NCBI RefSeq assembly: GCF_002836255.1
Contig: NZ_PJAU01000036.1
Location: 1 to 51,878, forward strand
Direction: 5' to 3'
From: Colwellia sp. 75C3
GTDB taxonomy: Bacteria > Pseudomonadota > Gammaproteobacteria > Enterobacterales > Alteromonadaceae
DNA length: 51,878 bases
Position 1 is the stretch's first letter. The number at the start of each line of letters is the position of its first letter. The translations under genes and the position numbers were made by a program. Positions 16,142 through 26,212 of the stretch are shown here, one piece after another. The notes under the pieces were generated by a model. The model worked only from the letters and a program-made list of their open reading frames with translations. It searched no databases and was not told the DNA's origin.

Positions 16142-17269
16142 ATGTTAAAATACTCTAAAGAATTGGTTGTCTCAGTATCATTATTGATACTGAGTGGTTG
16201 TAGTATGATCCCTGGTAGTCATATGGAAGGGGTAGATGTAGAACCTGAAACTTCTACGCTAGAGCAAGACTTATCAAACATAAATATCTCGGTTATTGAC
16301 TCTGCACTTATCTCGCAATTAAAAGAAAGCCAACAAGTACACTCCCAAACTAAAAAACATAGCCCAATGATCACCGAAGGTTACGATTACGTTCTCGGTA
16401 TCGGCGATTCATTGTCTATTGCGGTATGGGACCATCCAGAATTAACCATTCCTGCTGCCGTTCAACGTACTGCTCAGTTTGATGGCTTTAGAATACAACC
16501 TGATGGCACCATTACTTATGCTTATGCAGCCAATATTCCTGCTGCAGGTAAAACCATTAGAGAACTTCATGATACTTTAGTGACAAAATTAAGTGAAGTA
16601 ATCGAAAACCCTCAACTAGATGTCAAAATAGTGGGCTTTAATAGTCAAAAAGCCTATGTAACCGGTGAAGTAAAAAATCCTGGTGTATTGCGCGTTACCG
16701 AAATTCCATTAACCTTAATTGATGCCCTTAACCAAGCTGGCGGATTAAGTGAAAGAGCCGATTGGCGTACGGTAAGTTTTACCCGTGATAATCAAACCGA
16801 AAATATCAGACTTGATGATTTTTATACTCGAGGCGATATATCGCAAAACCGTCTATTAAAACATGGCGACATAATTCATGTTAACCGCACCGATAACCAA
16901 AAAGTATTTGTACTCGGTGATGTAAGTAAAGCAGGCAGTATTGAAATAAATCGTTATGGTTTAAGCCTTGCTGAAGCATTAAGTGATGTTGGCGGTTTAA
17001 ACGAACAAACAGCTAATGCGAATGGTGTTTTCGTTTTACGTAAACGCCCAGCTAATAAAGACGGTGTTATTGCTGATGTGTATCAACTGTATGCACAAAA
17101 TGTAGTGGCACTGGTATTAGCAGACCAATTCAAATTACAGCCACGTGATATTGTTTATGTAACTACCGCACCTATTGCACGCTGGAATCGTTTAATCAGC
17201 CAACTTGTACCTACCATTACGGCACTTGAAAATATATCGACCATTAAGAATCAAGGGGCTTTCTTCTAA
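16142..17269 (+). CDS. wza: Wza-type outer-membrane polysaccharide export lipoprotein
   Basis: This is a lipoprotein with a signal peptide and lipobox LSGC (Cys at about residue 20). A poly-export domain with GYDYVLGIGDSLSIAVWDHPEL begins at about residue 80, followed by SLBB/beta-grasp domains (YVTGEVKNPGVL, then VFVLGDVSKAGSI). In the family these oligomerise as an octameric periplasmic and outer-membrane channel for the finished polymer, coupled to Wzc. I prefer the ATG at 16142 (MLKYSKELVV), which gives a compact signal peptide; a TTG 15 bases upstream is also open. It is first in the wza-wzb-wzc unit and its stop overlaps the next start by one base. Confidence 0.92.
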   Translation: MLKYSKELVVSVSLLILSGCSMIPGSHMEGVDVEPETSTLEQDLSNINISVIDSALISQLKESQQVHSQTKKHSPMITEGYDYVLGIGDSLSIAVWDHPELTIPAAVQRTAQFDGFRIQPDGTITYAYAANIPAAGKTIRELHDTLVTKLSEVIENPQLDVKIVGFNSQKAYVTGEVKNPGVLRVTEIPLTLIDALNQAGGLSERADWRTVSFTRDNQTENIRLDDFYTRGDISQNRLLKHGDIIHVNRTDNQKVFVLGDVSKAGSIEINRYGLSLAEALSDVGGLNEQTANANGVFVLRKRPANKDGVIADVYQLYAQNVVALVLADQFKLQPRDIVYVTTAPIARWNRLISQLVPTITALENISTIKNQGAFF

Positions 17270-17709
17270 TGGCTATGTTTAATTCCATTTTAGTCGTTTG
17301 TGCGGGTAATATTTGTCGAAGCCCTACCGGTGAATACCTTTTAAAAGACAAGCTAAAAGATAGTAAAGTAAAAGTATCTTCAGCAGGGTTAACGGCATTA
17401 GTCGGTAAAGGTGCTGAAGCAACAGCAACCAGTATCGCGTTAACTAATAATATTGATATGAGTGCTCATAAAGGTAGACAGTTAAGTTCAGCACTCATTG
17501 CTGAAAATGATTTAATCTTAGTGATGGAACAACGTCATCTAACGGACTTGTTAGGGCAGTACCCGCAAGCAAGAGGCAAAACCTTCTTATTAGGTAAATG
17601 GATTGATGATACTGAAATACCCGATCCTTACCGTCAAAGCCATGAAGCGTTTGACCATGTTTATCAATTGATTGATAAAGCATGTTCAGCTTGGACAAAA
17701 TACCTTTAA
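17269..17709 (+). CDS. wzb: Wzb-type low-molecular-weight protein tyrosine phosphatase
   Basis: The 146-residue protein has the phosphatase P-loop VCAGNICRSP (Cys11 and Arg17, the CX5R motif) and the catalytic acid segment IPDPYRQ near residue 115. It should dephosphorylate the tyrosine cluster of Wzc, resetting the polymerisation and export cycle. The start (TAATG overlapping the wza stop) has AAGGGG ten bases upstream. The product is cytoplasmic. Confidence 0.94.
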   Translation: MAMFNSILVVCAGNICRSPTGEYLLKDKLKDSKVKVSSAGLTALVGKGAEATATSIALTNNIDMSAHKGRQLSSALIAENDLILVMEQRHLTDLLGQYPQARGKTFLLGKWIDDTEIPDPYRQSHEAFDHVYQLIDKACSAWTKYL

Positions 17710-17710
17710 G

Positions 17711-17758
17711 CTTATCGTTCCAAAAAGTAAAAAATAATAACAAACTAAGAACGATAAG
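17711..17758. promoter_or_regulatory. inverted repeat between wzb and wzc
   Basis: CTTATCGTTC at 17711-17720 and GAACGATAAG at 17749-17758 are perfect 10-base complements around a 28-base A-rich loop. There is no T-tract after it, so it is not an ordinary terminator. It might be an operator, an mRNA-processing stem or a device lowering wzc expression relative to wza-wzb. Confidence 0.45.
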
Positions 17759-17796
17759 TTTGAACAAAAATTAATTTATTAAAAGTTACTCTAAAT

Positions 17797-20043
17797 ATGT
17801 CAGTGAATGAAACGATAGCTCAACCAACAATACGTAATCAGCAGGCAAATAATGCTGCACCAGCGAATGAAATTGATTTAATGGCGCTATTTGGTGCATT
17901 ACTCGATCGTAAATTCTTCATCTGTATTGTTACCGCTGTCTTTATGGTAGTAGGTGTTGCTATCGCCATTTTTTCTACGCCGATATATAAAGCAACGGCG
18001 ATGATTCAAGTTGAAGAAAGTGGTGGCTCAGTACCCGGTTTAGACGACATGGCCGGCATGTTTGAAAGTAGCTCTAAATCAATAACAGAAATTGAATTAT
18101 TAAAATCTCGCTCAGTGATTGGCGAAGCCGTTGATGCCTTGAAATTAGATATTGTTGCCAAGCCAAAATTATTCCCTGTAATTGGTGGTCGTAGCTTTAG
18201 AAAATTCAACCCAATTAAAACAGGTGATGTGGCCCAAGCCAGTTTTGGTGCATCAAGTTACGCTTGGGGTGGTGAAAAAATTGATGTCTTCCGTTTTGAT
18301 GTACCTAAATACGCTATTAACCAAGAATACATAGTTCGAACGGGTGAAAATAACGCTTTCAAACTTATATCGGCTGATGACGTAGTGATTTTAGAAGGTA
18401 AAGTAGGCGAAGAACTCACTAATGGCATTTTCAGTATTACCCTTAAAGAATTAACGGCAAGAGCAGGCACTGAATTTACGGTTATGCGTAAAGATCGTTT
18501 AAATACCATTGTTGATTTACAAGCAGCCATTGGTGCTAGTGAAAAAGGTAAAGATTCGGGTATTGTTAATTTAAGCTTACAACATCAAACGCCTGCTTAT
18601 GCTGAAAACGTATTAAACAAAGCCGCTGAAATATATGTCCGTAGAAATGTTGATCGAAATTCAGCAGAAGCTAAAAAATCACTCGATTTTTTAGAAGTAC
18701 AACTGCCAGCAATAAAAAAACAACTAGAGCACTCTGAAGCGCTATTTAATGAATACCAAAAAAATCAACAATCAGTCAACATTACCTTAGAAACACAAGG
18801 CGTATTAGAGCAAATCGTAGAGCTTGATACCAAGTTACAAGAATTAGACTTAACGCGATTAGCCATGTCACGCAAATTCAAACGTAACCATCCTAATTAC
18901 CAAGGTATTGTCGAACAAATATCTGCAGTGCAAAAACAACGTGATGCCTTAGCGACAAAAATTACTAACTTACCTGAAACGCAGCAAAAATTATTAGGCT
19001 TAACCCGTGACGTTGAAGTGGGTAATGAAATCTACATGATGTTGTTAGGTAAAGTACAAGAATTAGATATCGTCCGTGCCGGTACGGTCGGTAATGTACG
19101 TATCATTGATGTTGCTGAGGTTAATACGACCAAACCGGTAAAACCAAAAAAAGCACTCATTGTAGTCATGGCAACTATGCTAGGTGGCATGTTAGCGATA
19201 GCCATTGTACTCGTGCAAAAAGCGCTACATAAAGGCGTTGAAGACCCAAGTGAGATAGAAGCGATAGGTTTACCTGTTTATGCTAGCGTGCCACACTCTA
19301 TGCATCAAGATAAACTAACCGGCATTCTTCAGAGTAAAAAGCGTAAAGCACAACATAGTGTTGATGTATTGGCGGTAGACAACCCAGCAGATCTTTCTAT
19401 AGAAGCCCTACGTAGTTTACGAACCAGCTTACATTTTGCCATGATGGAAGCAAAAAATAATGTTATCGCCATTTCAGGCCCATCACCCGGAGTTGGTAAA
19501 TCCTTTGTTTCAGCTAACTTAGGTGCTGTATTAGCGCAAAGTGGCCAGAAAGTATTAGTCATTGATGCGGATATGCGTAAAGGCTATTTACAAAAGAAGT
19601 TTGGCTTAACGGCAGAGAATGGTTTATCCGATTACTTATCAGGACAAAAAACACTTGAAGAAGTAACCAAAAAAAGCACGGTTGACGGTTTAGAGATTAT
19701 CACTCGCGGGCAAGTACCACCAAACCCTTCAGAGTTACTTATGCATGCAAATTTCAGTAACTTAATTACAGCAATAAAAGCTAAATACGATATCATCATC
19801 ATCGATACGCCACCAATTTTAGCGGTAACCGATCCTGCTATTGTCGGTGGTCATGCAGGTACTATGTTATTGGTTACCCGCTTTGGCCAAAATGATATAA
19901 AAGAAATTGATTACGCCCGTCAACGCTTTGAACAAAATGGCATAGATGTAAAAGGTGTGGTATTTAATGGTGTGGTCAAAAAAGCCAGCAACGCCTACGG
20001 CTATTACGGTTACTACAACTACGAATATAAATCAGATAAGTAA
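17797..20043 (+). CDS. wzc: Wzc-type polysaccharide co-polymerase and tyrosine autokinase
   Basis: This 748-residue protein has a Wzz domain with its first transmembrane helix at about 40-60, a long periplasmic coiled-coil region, and a proline-rich second helix (KPVKPKKALIVVMATMLGG, about 448-475). The cytoplasmic BY-kinase follows: Walker A GPSPGVGKS (about 561-569), Walker A' VLVIDADMRKG (about 587) and Walker B IIIIDTPP (about 667). The tail YGYYGYYNYEY holds seven tyrosines for autophosphorylation. It sets chain length and couples Wzy polymerisation to the Wza channel. It is the third gene of the export unit. A GTAGGCGGG repeat begins three bases after its stop. Confidence 0.95.
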   Translation: MSVNETIAQPTIRNQQANNAAPANEIDLMALFGALLDRKFFICIVTAVFMVVGVAIAIFSTPIYKATAMIQVEESGGSVPGLDDMAGMFESSSKSITEIELLKSRSVIGEAVDALKLDIVAKPKLFPVIGGRSFRKFNPIKTGDVAQASFGASSYAWGGEKIDVFRFDVPKYAINQEYIVRTGENNAFKLISADDVVILEGKVGEELTNGIFSITLKELTARAGTEFTVMRKDRLNTIVDLQAAIGASEKGKDSGIVNLSLQHQTPAYAENVLNKAAEIYVRRNVDRNSAEAKKSLDFLEVQLPAIKKQLEHSEALFNEYQKNQQSVNITLETQGVLEQIVELDTKLQELDLTRLAMSRKFKRNHPNYQGIVEQISAVQKQRDALATKITNLPETQQKLLGLTRDVEVGNEIYMMLLGKVQELDIVRAGTVGNVRIIDVAEVNTTKPVKPKKALIVVMATMLGGMLAIAIVLVQKALHKGVEDPSEIEAIGLPVYASVPHSMHQDKLTGILQSKKRKAQHSVDVLAVDNPADLSIEALRSLRTSLHFAMMEAKNNVIAISGPSPGVGKSFVSANLGAVLAQSGQKVLVIDADMRKGYLQKKFGLTAENGLSDYLSGQKTLEEVTKKSTVDGLEIITRGQVPPNPSELLMHANFSNLITAIKAKYDIIIIDTPPILAVTDPAIVGGHAGTMLLVTRFGQNDIKEIDYARQRFEQNGIDVKGVVFNGVVKKASNAYGYYGYYNYEYKSDK

Positions 20044-20046
20044 CCT

Positions 20047-20238
20047 GTAGGCGGGAATTTATTCGCGCTTGGGGCTGAGTCCGTCATTCTCGAAGTGTCA
20101 GATCGAGAATCCAGGAAGACCTTATGTCATTCCTGTTTGTTTTATATTGTCATTACCGAAGTGTCTGATCGAGAATCCAGGAAGTCACTGATGTCATTTC
20201 CGAATTGTTTTGTAGGCGGGAATTTATTCGCGCTTTTT
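20047..20238. repeat. two GTAGGCGGG copies enclosing two TCTCGA-type hairpin repeats
   Basis: GTAGGCGGGAATTTATTCGC occurs at 20047 and again at 20214, in the same orientation. Between them are CGTCATTCTCGAAGTGTC with its arm GATCGAGAATCCAGG (20082-20115) and a decayed copy (20149-20182). This is the TCTCGA/TCGAGA stem type of the hairpin family. Confidence 0.75.
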
Positions 20239-20431
20239 AAAACGATAAAACTTAATATGCGGACCTATTGGCAGGGAAAGAGAGTTTCGGCTTAAGTCCT
20301 TGTAAGTAGTCGATTATTAAATAAATACGGATGAGTTTCGAACATAAAATAGCGTCTCAATGATGACGGTTTTTGTCTCAGGCATAAATTAAACAATAGT
20401 TTAGATGTTGAATTAATTCAATATTTTATTG

Positions 20432-20944
20432 ATGAATAGGAATGAAATAATACGGATGTTAGCCGAAAATACCTTTAAAACCATTGTTGCGTCAACGCCA
20501 TTAGTCTCGATCGATTTACTGGTGCGAGATACCCAAGGTAACATTTTATTAGGAAAACGCCTAAATCGACCTGCACAAGGTGCATGGTTTGTGCCTGGTG
20601 GTAGAGTCTTAAAAGATGAACCCATTGAACAAGCCTATACGCGTTTACTCAAAATAGAGTTAGGCATGGATAAAACGTCTAGCTGCTTTAAAGGCGTCTA
20701 TCAGCATTTTTATGAAGATAACTTTTCTGAAGAGCCTTTCACAACGCATTACGTAGTGTTAGCCTATGAAGTCATTTTTGCTGGTGATATCGCTTTATTA
20801 CCCGTAGCGCAACATAACGACTATCGCTGGTTTTCTGAAATGGCGTTGTTAGCTCATGACGATGTCCATATTCATACCAAGTGGTATTTTCAAAAAGATA
20901 AGCAAGCTGATAACTTGATTACAAATTTAAAGTTAGGAATATAG
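20432..20944 (+). CDS. gmm: GDP-mannose mannosyl hydrolase (Nudix family)
   Basis: The 170-residue protein follows E. coli Gmm/WcaH closely: STPLVSIDLLVRDTQGNILL, GKRLNRPAQGAWFVPGGRVL, then the divergent Nudix-like region (DEPIEQAYTRLLKIELG) and HNDYRWF near the end. Gmm cleaves GDP-mannose (and GDP-glucose) to GDP and sugar, and probably tunes the GDP-mannose pool of fucose-polymer pathways. I chose the ATG at 20432 (MNRNEIIRML) over a TTG one codon earlier. It starts the GDP-sugar block and is followed directly by manC. Confidence 0.92.
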   Translation: MNRNEIIRMLAENTFKTIVASTPLVSIDLLVRDTQGNILLGKRLNRPAQGAWFVPGGRVLKDEPIEQAYTRLLKIELGMDKTSSCFKGVYQHFYEDNFSEEPFTTHYVVLAYEVIFAGDIALLPVAQHNDYRWFSEMALLAHDDVHIHTKWYFQKDKQADNLITNLKLGI

Positions 20945-22348
20945 ATGATCACTCCTGTTATTATGGCCGGTGGCTCAGGCTCTCGCTTGTGGCCACTTAG
21001 TCGCTCGTTATACCCCAAGCAGTTTCTTGCCTTAACCGGTGAGCTAACCATGCTGCAGACAACGATACAACGTTTGTCTAACCTTGAAGTGAATGCACCT
21101 TTGGTTATTTGTAACGAAGAACATCGCTTTATCGTTGCCGAGCAGTTACGCGAGTTGGATATAACGGGCTCAATAATCCTAGAGCCAGTAGGTCGCAATA
21201 CGGCCCCTGCCATTGCGTTGGCAGCTGAAGTAACTGTAGATGACAATGATCCATTATTACTTGTGTTAGCTGCAGATCACGTTATTCAAAATACCGACGC
21301 CTTTACTGATGCGGTTAAAAATGCGCTCCCTCTTGCCCAAGCAGGTAAACTGGTAACGTTCGGTATTGTACCGACACAAGCCCATACTGGTTACGGTTAT
21401 ATTAAGCGTGGCAACTCAGTGTCAGACTCAAGTGGCTATGATGTAAACGCCTTTGTAGAAAAGCCTGATCCGCAGACAGCGGCAAACTATGTAGAAAGTG
21501 GTGAGTATTACTGGAATAGCGGCATGTTTTTAATCAAAGCAAGCCGTTACTTACAAGAGCTACAAAAATATCGTCCTGAAATATTTAACGCATGTAAAAA
21601 AGCATTAGAGCATACCACGCATGATAACGATTTTGTTCGATTAGACGCCGAAGCGTTTGCACTATGTCCTGATGAGTCTGTTGATTATGCTGTAATGGAA
21701 AATACCACCGATGCGGTAGTCGTGCCATTAGATGCCGGCTGGAATGATATTGGCGCTTGGTCTGCTTTATGGGAAGTCAATGAGAAAGATGAAGAGGGTA
21801 ATGCAACCTTCGGTGATACCATTTTACAAGACACAACCAACAGCTTAATTCATGGTGGCGAGCGACTTATAGCCACTGTCGGATTAGATAATGTGGTTAT
21901 CGTTGATACCAAAGATGCTTTGTTGGTGGCGTGTAAAGATAAAGTACAAGATGTTAAGAAAATCGTTGAAAAACTCAAAGCTGAAAAACGCAGTGAATTT
22001 AAAGTTCACCGAGAAGTGTACCGCCCATGGGGTAAATACGATTCCATTGATAATGGCGAACGCTATCAAGTGAAACGTATAACCGTAAACCCAGGTGAAA
22101 AATTATCTAGTCAGATGCATCATCACAGAGCAGAGCATTGGATTGTTGTATCAGGCACAGCAAGCGTTACCAATGGCGAAAAAATATTTTTAGTCACAGA
22201 AAATGAATCAACTTATATCCCAATAGGCATTGTTCACGCCTTAGAAAACCCAGGTAAAGTACCCCTAGAGATGATTGAAGTGCAATCAGGCTCATATTTA
22301 GGCGAAGATGATATTGTACGTTTTGAAGACCGTTATGGTCGAGTATAA
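20945..22348 (+). CDS. manC: mannose-1-phosphate guanylyltransferase / mannose-6-phosphate isomerase
   Basis: The 467-residue bifunctional enzyme has an N-terminal nucleotidyltransferase domain with the pyrophosphorylase signature [14 protein letters not shown] and PKQFL, and the motif FVEKPD. The C-terminal cupin isomerase domain starts around residue 350 ([13 protein letters not shown]) with the metal-binding [10 protein letters not shown]. It makes GDP-mannose from mannose-1-phosphate and can interconvert fructose-6-P and mannose-6-P. The start follows the gmm stop immediately, with AGGA seven bases upstream. It supplies Gmd. Confidence 0.95.
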   Translation: MITPVIMAGGSGSRLWPLSRSLYPKQFLALTGELTMLQTTIQRLSNLEVNAPLVICNEEHRFIVAEQLRELDITGSIILEPVGRNTAPAIALAAEVTVDDNDPLLLVLAADHVIQNTDAFTDAVKNALPLAQAGKLVTFGIVPTQAHTGYGYIKRGNSVSDSSGYDVNAFVEKPDPQTAANYVESGEYYWNSGMFLIKASRYLQELQKYRPEIFNACKKALEHTTHDNDFVRLDAEAFALCPDESVDYAVMENTTDAVVVPLDAGWNDIGAWSALWEVNEKDEEGNATFGDTILQDTTNSLIHGGERLIATVGLDNVVIVDTKDALLVACKDKVQDVKKIVEKLKAEKRSEFKVHREVYRPWGKYDSIDNGERYQVKRITVNPGEKLSSQMHHHRAEHWIVVSGTASVTNGEKIFLVTENESTYIPIGIVHALENPGKVPLEMIEVQSGSYLGEDDIVRFEDRYGRV

Positions 22349-22357
22349 GCATTGATT

Positions 22358-23803
22358 ATGTCAAACAAGTCAAATTTAGTAAGCGCTACGGTTATCGCAC
22401 AAAGCGGTGTTTCTTTTGGCACAAGTGGTGCTCGCGGATTAGTGACCCAATTTACTCCTGATGTATGTTCAGCCTTTGCTGTTGCATTCATTGCGGGTAT
22501 GAAACGCAACTTCAGCTTTAAAACGGTTGCTATCGCTATAGACAATCGCCCAAGCAGTTATGCGATGGCGCAAGCCTGTGCTATTGGGCTAAAACAACTG
22601 AACCTTAACGTTATTTATTATGGCGTAGTACCAACACCCGCGTTAGCTTATGTCGCACAAGAAGATAAAATCCCAGCCATTATGGTCACCGGTAGCCATA
22701 TACCTTTTGATCGTAATGGACTTAAGTTTTACCGACCTGATGGTGAAATCAGCAAAGCTGATGAGAACGTTATTATTACTGAGCAAGTTGAATTTACATC
22801 ACTTGCCGAATCAGCTGAACTAATAGTAAATAACCGCGCAGCAGAAGAATACATCACCCGTTATACCTCTTTATTTACCACACCTTTTTTAACAGGTAAA
22901 CGCATTGGTATTTATGAGCATTCAAGTGCAGGGCGCGATTTATACTTCCGCATTTTTGAAACCCTTGGTGCGGAAGTTATCTCTTTAGAGCGTACTGATC
23001 ACTTTGTACCTATCGATACTGAAGCAGTGTCAGAGCAAGACAAACAAAAAGCGATTAATTGGTCTAAAGAATTTAACCTAGATGCTGTATTTTCAACGGA
23101 TGGCGATGGCGACCGCCCATTAATGTCAGACGAAAATGGCAATTGGCTTCGTGGTGATATTCTTGGCTTGTTAACTGGCGCAGCGTTAAATATTGAAGCG
23201 TTAGCAATCCCAGTGAGCTGTAATACAGCAGTTGAATTAAGTAACAAATTTTGCCATGTCGAGCGTACAAAAATAGGCTCACCTTATGTCATTGCAGAAT
23301 TTTCAAATTTAAACAAAAAATTTAAATCCGTAGCTGGCTTTGAAGCTAATGGCGGCTTTCTGTTGGGTAGTGATCTGCAGCTCAATGGCAAAGCATTAAA
23401 GGCATTACCAACACGAGATGCAATATTACCAGCCATTATGCTACTATCTGCCGCAAATAAAGGTCTGATCTCAACATTAGTTGATGCATTGCCAAAACGT
23501 TATACCCACAGTGATCGCATTCAAAACTTTGTTACTGAAAAAAGCCAAACAATAATTGCACAGGGCAAACAAGATCCTAAAAAACTGTTAGCTCAAATAG
23601 GCTTTTCAAATGCAGAAATTAAAAATATAGATGATACAGACGGATTAAGAATTACGTTAGCAGATAATCGTATTGTCCATCTACGACCATCAGGTAATGC
23701 GCCAGAATTACGCTGCTATGCTGAAGCTGAAACTTATTTAAAGGCCAATGAATGTGTTATTACAAGTTTGAAGAATATTCAAGCATGTAATGTAATTGGC
23801 TAA
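22358..23803 (+). CDS. manB: phosphomannomutase (alpha-D-phosphohexomutase family)
   Basis: The 481-residue mutase has FGTSGARG at the start, the phosphoserine loop [13 protein letters not shown] (Ser about 113), the metal-binding DGDGDRP, the sugar-binding GFEANGGF and the phosphate-binding [10 protein letters not shown]. The phosphoserine loop is TGSH rather than the commoner TASH, as in a branch of RfbK/ManB-like enzymes. It should convert mannose-6-P to mannose-1-P for ManC. The ATG at 22358 ([10 protein letters not shown]) is preferred to a TTG two codons earlier. It lies nine bases after the manC stop, in the same unit. Confidence 0.9.
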   Translation: MSNKSNLVSATVIAQSGVSFGTSGARGLVTQFTPDVCSAFAVAFIAGMKRNFSFKTVAIAIDNRPSSYAMAQACAIGLKQLNLNVIYYGVVPTPALAYVAQEDKIPAIMVTGSHIPFDRNGLKFYRPDGEISKADENVIITEQVEFTSLAESAELIVNNRAAEEYITRYTSLFTTPFLTGKRIGIYEHSSAGRDLYFRIFETLGAEVISLERTDHFVPIDTEAVSEQDKQKAINWSKEFNLDAVFSTDGDGDRPLMSDENGNWLRGDILGLLTGAALNIEALAIPVSCNTAVELSNKFCHVERTKIGSPYVIAEFSNLNKKFKSVAGFEANGGFLLGSDLQLNGKALKALPTRDAILPAIMLLSAANKGLISTLVDALPKRYTHSDRIQNFVTEKSQTIIAQGKQDPKKLLAQIGFSNAEIKNIDDTDGLRITLADNRIVHLRPSGNAPELRCYAEAETYLKANECVITSLKNIQACNVIG

Positions 23804-23833
23804 AATTAAAAATTAAAAATTAAAAATTAAACA
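23803..23833. repeat. short tandem repeat, unit AAAAATT
   Basis: Four copies of a 7-base A/T unit lie directly after the manB stop and before gmd. It may be a slippage-prone spacer. Confidence 0.75.
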
Positions 23834-23893
23834 TTAACTTTAAGTTTTGTCCGTTAAGTAGCAATATCTTAAAGTTGAGTAAGGAATTTAGAA

Positions 23894-25021
23894 ATGTCAA
23901 AAAATAAAGTAGCATTAATTACAGGAATAACTGGTCAAGATGGATCTTATCTTGCGGAATTATTATTAGATAAAGGTTATGAAGTTCATGGGATCAAACG
24001 TCGTGCTTCATCATTAAATACAGAGCGCGTTGATCATATCTACCAGGATAATCATGAAAATAATCAAAAGTTTTTCCTGCATTACGGGGATTTAACTGAC
24101 TCGTCAAATTTAACTCGTATTATCAAAGATGTTCAGCCTGATGAAGTATATAACTTAGGCGCTCAATCTCATGTTGCTGTTTCATTTGAATGCCCAGAAT
24201 ATACGGCTGATGTTGATGCGATGGGTACTTTACGTTTGCTAGAAGCAATTCGCTTCTTAGGCCTAGAAAAGAAAACAAAATTCTATCAAGCTTCTACTTC
24301 TGAGTTGTATGGTGAAGTGCAAGAGATCCCTCAAAAAGAAACAACACCATTTCACCCACGTTCACCTTATGCCGTTGCAAAAATGTACGCCTATTGGATA
24401 GTCGTTAACTACCGTGAATCATATGGTATGTATGCGTGTAACGGTATTTTATTTAATCACGAATCACCACGTCGTGGTGAAACATTCGTAACACGTAAGA
24501 TTACCCGAGCAATTGCTAATATTTCACAAGGACTAGAGAGGTGTTTATTTCTAGGTAATATGGACGCTCTGCGTGACTGGGGTCATGCTAAAGATTACGT
24601 TCGTATGCAATGGATGATGTTACAACAAGATGTTGCTGATGACTTTGTAATTGCAACGGGAAAACAAATTTCCGTTCGTGAATTTGTTACCTTATCAGCA
24701 AAAGAAGCAGGTATTGAACTTGAATTTACGGGTGACGGACTTGATGAAATCGCCACTGTAACTGCTATTACGGGTGATAATTCACCAGCATTAAGCGTAG
24801 GTGATGTGATTGTTAAGGTTGACCCTCGTTACTTCCGTCCTGCAGAAGTTGAAACGTTATTAGGTGATCCGACTAAAGCAAAAGAGAAGCTTGGTTGGGT
24901 TCCACAGATTACAGTTGAAGAGATGTGTGCCGAAATGGTTGAAAATGACTTAAATAAAGCCAAGCAACATGCAATTTTAAAAGAACACGGTTACAACCTT
25001 GCTGTAACAACGGAAAGTTAA
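23894..25021 (+). CDS. gmd: GDP-mannose 4,6-dehydratase
   Basis: The 375-residue short-chain dehydrogenase/reductase family enzyme has the NADP-binding [15 protein letters not shown] and [15 protein letters not shown]. The [11 protein letters not shown] segment carries the catalytic Thr/Ser and Glu, and [11 protein letters not shown] the Tyr-X3-Lys pair. [17 protein letters not shown] near the end is diagnostic of Gmd. It turns GDP-D-mannose into GDP-4-keto-6-deoxymannose, the precursor of GDP-L-fucose made by the next gene. AAGGAA lies eight bases before the ATG. Length is normal for the family. Confidence 0.97.
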   Translation: MSKNKVALITGITGQDGSYLAELLLDKGYEVHGIKRRASSLNTERVDHIYQDNHENNQKFFLHYGDLTDSSNLTRIIKDVQPDEVYNLGAQSHVAVSFECPEYTADVDAMGTLRLLEAIRFLGLEKKTKFYQASTSELYGEVQEIPQKETTPFHPRSPYAVAKMYAYWIVVNYRESYGMYACNGILFNHESPRRGETFVTRKITRAIANISQGLERCLFLGNMDALRDWGHAKDYVRMQWMMLQQDVADDFVIATGKQISVREFVTLSAKEAGIELEFTGDGLDEIATVTAITGDNSPALSVGDVIVKVDPRYFRPAEVETLLGDPTKAKEKLGWVPQITVEEMCAEMVENDLNKAKQHAILKEHGYNLAVTTES

Positions 25022-25023
25022 GA

Positions 25024-25995
25024 ATGACTAATACACTTAAACGAATATTCATTGCTGGTCATAATGGAATGGTAGGTTCAGCTATCATTCGTCAGCTAAG
25101 TAAAGCTGACGATGTAGAGTTAATTACTCGTACACGGGCTGAATTAGACTTAACTAATCAGCAAGCAGTAGTTGATTTTTTTCAAACTGAAAAAATTGAA
25201 CAAGTGTATTTAGCCGCGGCTAAAGTAGGGGGGATTGTTGCTAATAATACTTATCCTGCAGATTTTATTTATGAAAACCTAATGATTCAATGCAATATTA
25301 TCCATAGTGCGCATTTAGCAAATATTCAGCAATTACTCTTTTTAGGTTCTTCATGTATTTACCCTAAATTAGCAGAGCAACCAATGCAGGAATCTGCATT
25401 GCTGACTGGTACGTTAGAAGAAACTAACGAACCGTATGCGGTGGCTAAAATCGCAGGAATCAAGCTTTGTGAGAGTTATAATCGCCAGTATGGAAGAGAT
25501 TACCGCAGTGTGATGCCGACCAATCTGTATGGTGCTTTTGATAATTTTCATCCAGAAAATAGCCATGTAATTCCAGCCTTATTACGTCGTTTTCATGAAG
25601 CAAAATTAAATGGTGATAAAGAAGTTATTGCATGGGGTAGTGGCAAACCTATGCGTGAGTTTTTATATGTCGATGATATGGCAGACGCTTCTATACATGT
25701 AATGAACTTAGATAAGTCTACTTATGATGCGCATACCGAACCCATGTTAAGCCATATCAATGTTGGCACTGGTACCGATTGCACGATTAAAGAGCTAGTT
25801 CAAACAGTGGCAAAAGTCGTAGGTTTTGATGGTGAAATAAAATTTGATGCGAGTAAACCTGATGGTGCGCCTCGTAAATTAATGAATGTAGATCGTTTAT
25901 CTAACTTAGGTTGGTACCATGAAATTAGTTTAACAAAAGGTTTGGAAAAAACTTATGATTGGTTCTTACTAAATCAATCATCGTTACGAAAATAA
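25024..25995 (+). CDS. fcl: GDP-L-fucose synthase
   Basis: The 323-residue epimerase/reductase has [15 protein letters not shown] (NADP site), LGSSCIYPK (catalytic Ser/Cys region), [10 protein letters not shown] (Tyr-X3-Lys) and the family segment [20 protein letters not shown]. It completes GDP-L-fucose synthesis from the Gmd product. It starts two bases after the gmd stop, with AAGTTAAG upstream, so the two are surely co-transcribed. It is the last gene before the marked drop in G+C. Confidence 0.96.
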   Translation: MTNTLKRIFIAGHNGMVGSAIIRQLSKADDVELITRTRAELDLTNQQAVVDFFQTEKIEQVYLAAAKVGGIVANNTYPADFIYENLMIQCNIIHSAHLANIQQLLFLGSSCIYPKLAEQPMQESALLTGTLEETNEPYAVAKIAGIKLCESYNRQYGRDYRSVMPTNLYGAFDNFHPENSHVIPALLRRFHEAKLNGDKEVIAWGSGKPMREFLYVDDMADASIHVMNLDKSTYDAHTEPMLSHINVGTGTDCTIKELVQTVAKVVGFDGEIKFDASKPDGAPRKLMNVDRLSNLGWYHEISLTKGLEKTYDWFLLNQSSLRK

Positions 25996-26212
25996 ATAAG
26001 TTTTGTGGAACACTAGTGCTCGTCTAGTAATAATAAGTCAAGCCAGTTTATATAATACTCCATCGTAAACTTAGTCGGTTCGATGGATATAATCAACAAA
26101 TAGATGTTAGATATGCATTCTTATTTCTAATATGTGTATATGGTCTTTCAAGCATAGCTGGATACTATTCACAGAATATTAATACATTATATCGGATTTA
26201 CAGGGAGGGACG

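Noticed and set aside
20095..20295. 66-codon open frame with repeated SDRESRK-type peptide
   Set aside because: The peptide repetition reflects two TCTCGA-type hairpin repeats read in one frame, not a repeat protein.
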